From assembly GCA_010094045.1 (NCBI GenBank), contig ML986624.1, forward strand, positions 153,592 through 173,287: 19,696 bases of DNA, written 5' to 3'. The notes under the pieces were generated by a model, which saw only the letters and a program-made list of their open reading frames with translations, was not told the origin of the DNA and did not search any database. The translations under genes were made by a program, and so were the position numbers. This DNA comes from Lojkania enalia (Eukaryota; Ascomycota; Dothideomycetes; Pleosporales). Positions 17,639 through 19,696 of the stretch are shown here, one piece after another; the first letter of the stretch is position 1; every line of letters begins with the position of its first letter.

Positions 17639-19696
17639 GATGACTCTGTCAATGGCAATGAGAGCCCCGTCTATCCCTACCACGAGGCATGCTACAATAT
17701 CCTCTCCCATTAACTTTTCGCGGTTCAATAAAGGATGGGGCCACGCTCTTGATGAGGTCGATTACGACAAAATAGGCGGAATGGAGCAATTCTGGAACTG
17801 TGTTGCCAGCGAAGAAGCGAGCGGCTTTATGATTATCTGCTGGCGAGTTTCGCACCTCTAATATTACAGTCCAGTGAACTGTTAGTGACCCATCCTACAA
17901 TCCTGAGGTTTTAGATGCTCTGCAAGAACTGATCTCTGTCATACAGCAAAGATCTAGGAATATTGGACCGAAGCTTGGGCTCGAACATCGCGTTCGTTCA
18001 GACCCTTTCGCAAAGCTACCATACGACATTCTTTCCATGATCTTTTCTTATATAGACAAGAATTTTAACTTAGCTCTTATGCGAGCCTCCTGGTATGTCT
18101 TTAGCTTAACTAACAACGATGATGTATTCTGGAAACAAAGGATCCAGTTGGATATGGTTCTGTCACGTGTTTCTACTATCCTATTATAGTTGGCCTGTTC
18201 TCAGGCCTATATAGTCTCGCCACTGCCAGCCTCTGGCTAGGCAGGCCACTTACCCTCCTTCAATACATCAATATTTGCCTCAGCAATTGATGCTGCCTAA
18301 TACGCGACAGATTCCGTACTACCGGGAGCTCGAACCAATGCTTGAGGACACTGTCTCAGAACGATCTTTTTACAAAGCGTTATACTTTTATTCTGACAAG
18401 ATAACCGGGGGCTCATTTGGTATGGAAGGCTAGTTCCTCGGCATCGCGAATCGGAGACGCATCTGGAGAGTTTGCGAGAAGGTTGTACGGGCCTACATTG
18501 ATATTGTAAGAAAATAGGAGAGAGTCTTCTCGGACCACGAACCGTATGATGCTGAATCATGCAACATAATGGGGTATGCTGTTATGCCCTAGATGCCAAT
18601 GGTCTCATATCCACAGCCTAAAGGAGGTCATACCATATCGAATCAATTTATTCGTTCATGGGATGAGTCATGCAGCCAACCGGTAGTGTTTGAAACGTTC
18701 TGGAACCCACACTGGGTTCTTGTTGGCCTCGGTGTTCTGTTTGGAAACCGAAGGGGGACGTTTGGAAAGTCGGATAATGACAAGTCTCGACTTCAATACC
18801 GTAGAATACAAATCCCGGCCGGCGAATGGATCAGAGAGGTCTCTCTACACATCAGACCCATAGACTTCTGGTGGGAAGATAAACACTAGAAAGCTGGAGC
18901 GATTGTATGGAGGGGTACAAACCTTTATTTCCGCGGTAATAGTATGCCCCTGAGTATTACACTCTGCACAAAACCTACTGACAGCCTTCCAGCTAACGTT
19001 AACATCCGGTGAAAAGTAGAGACTGGGTACCCTAGGTGAAAATGCCGAATCTACCTAACGCGGCTTCGTTATAGGATACGATATGCATCTCGTCGGCGTA
19101 GCAAGCTGGATCTCTGATGTAAGGATCACCATTCTCATATCGACTAATTCAACCTAATAAGCAGCCAACAGGACGGAATAATCTCTCGCCTCGGCCTGAT
19201 CCAATGCCCCAGCATGACCATGTGGGACTACCCCAATCGGCCTTCTATAGCACTCACACAAGCCGAGCGCCTTCTCTGGCACGCTCAAACCGCGCACGTC
19301 AGAGACGCGTTCCATATGGACCCACCCCACCATCCGGATCTACCCCTTCGAAATTCCCCCGCGACCAAGTCGACGTACCAACCGACCTACTCCCCTTCCA
19401 AGCTCTCCTCTGGGCGAAAGATAGTTCGGAGCTAAGAAGACTGACTCGACTAAGCGCACATGTGACTGTAGGCGGCATCCTTTCTCGAAGCGTCGAGGGC
19501 CTCAGATTCTAGGAATGGGACGTAGACGACATGCTAGCCATCCGCGTAGAATATGAGTAGGAGTTCCTCCGGCCCGAGCCGCCTATTACCCATATGCCCG
19601 ATAGGCAGCTTAGCGGTAAAAAGAGTCCATGTCTCGGAGGATGCCAAGGCCATTAGGTTGAAGACGAATAGGGATAGAGAATTTTTTTTTTTTTTT
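17639..19696 (+). pseudogene. Decayed F-box protein gene, running off the window end
   Basis: F-box proteins recruit substrates to SCF ubiquitin ligases. Segments in family order: YPYHEACYNIL (about 17672-17704), then after a frame change a YDKIGGMEQFWNC segment (about 17760-17800), then the frame 17878-18189 with the F-box itself (DPFAKLPYDILSMIFSYID, LALMRASWYVFSL, DVFWKQRI). A possible intron of about 150 bp (near 18159-18309) leads into one frame, 18290-18889, reading RELEPML, FLGIANRRRIW, SYPQPKGG, FIRSWDES, LVGLGVLFG and IPAGEWIREVSLHI, but it is cut by TAG at 18431, 18515 and 18590 and ends at TAG 18887. Further pieces follow: MHLVGVASWI, GIISRLGLIQC, then in another frame DLLPFQALLWAKDSSELRRL (about 19385-19445), and finally SEDAKAIRLKTNRDREF at the very end. 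Large fungal F-box proteins carry these blocks in this order. Multiple stops and frameshifts make it a pseudogene. Confidence 0.8.
19682..19696. repeat. Terminal poly-T run (15 nt)
   Basis: The window ends in 15 T residues directly after the conserved ...NRDRE block of the F-box relic, where the family would continue with a few more residues. A homopolymer at this exact edge suggests a contig end or an assembly gap rather than a biological repeat. Confidence 0.5.

Noticed and set aside
1..19696. tRNA, rRNA, CRISPR or prokaryotic operon features
   Set aside because: I looked for tRNA arms and A/B boxes, repeat-spacer arrays and ribosome binding sites and saw none. The intron-rich genes are eukaryotic.

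Overview
The window looks like nuclear DNA of a filamentous ascomycete (Pezizomycotina). Its genes are split by short spliceosomal introns of about 45-90 bp with GTRNGT-like donors, CTRAC-like branch sites and YAG acceptors. They stand alone with their own intergenic regions, and the recognised proteins are fungal versions of their families. I cannot name the species.

Layout. Positions 1-990 are AT-rich and hold a relic of a pogo/Fot1-type transposase. Positions 990-2354 (minus) hold a decayed fungal O-methyltransferase whose three introns are still recognisable. Positions 2355-3684 contain no confident gene. Then comes a block of four apparently intact genes: a CorA-like metal-ion transporter (minus, 3685-6048, seven exons, 673 aa), a membrane-anchored amidohydrolase-3/YtcJ-type hydrolase (plus, 6522-8384, three exons, 588 aa), a fungal nicotianamine synthase (plus, 8851-9949, three exons, 333 aa) and an ERCC6L2-type SNF2 DNA-dependent ATPase (plus, about 10589-13869, two exons, about 1077 aa). 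After this block decay resumes: a broken aspartic protease (minus, 14143-15312), about 2.3 kb with no recognisable gene, and a broken F-box gene (plus, about 17639 to the window end). The last 15 bases are a poly-T run, probably a contig edge.

Biology. The transporter and nicotianamine synthase suggest metal homeostasis: a CorA-type membrane protein and an enzyme making a metal-chelating amino-acid polymer lie within 4 kb of each other, with an amidohydrolase of unknown substrate between them. This link is inferred from neighbourhood only. ERCC6L2 is a genome-maintenance housekeeping gene. Three genes from typical accessory families (secondary-metabolism methyltransferase, secreted-type protease, F-box) are dead on either side of the live block, so the block sits inside a decaying accessory landscape.

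All intron positions were read by eye from splice motifs, frame continuity and remembered family consensus. No search or alignment was run.
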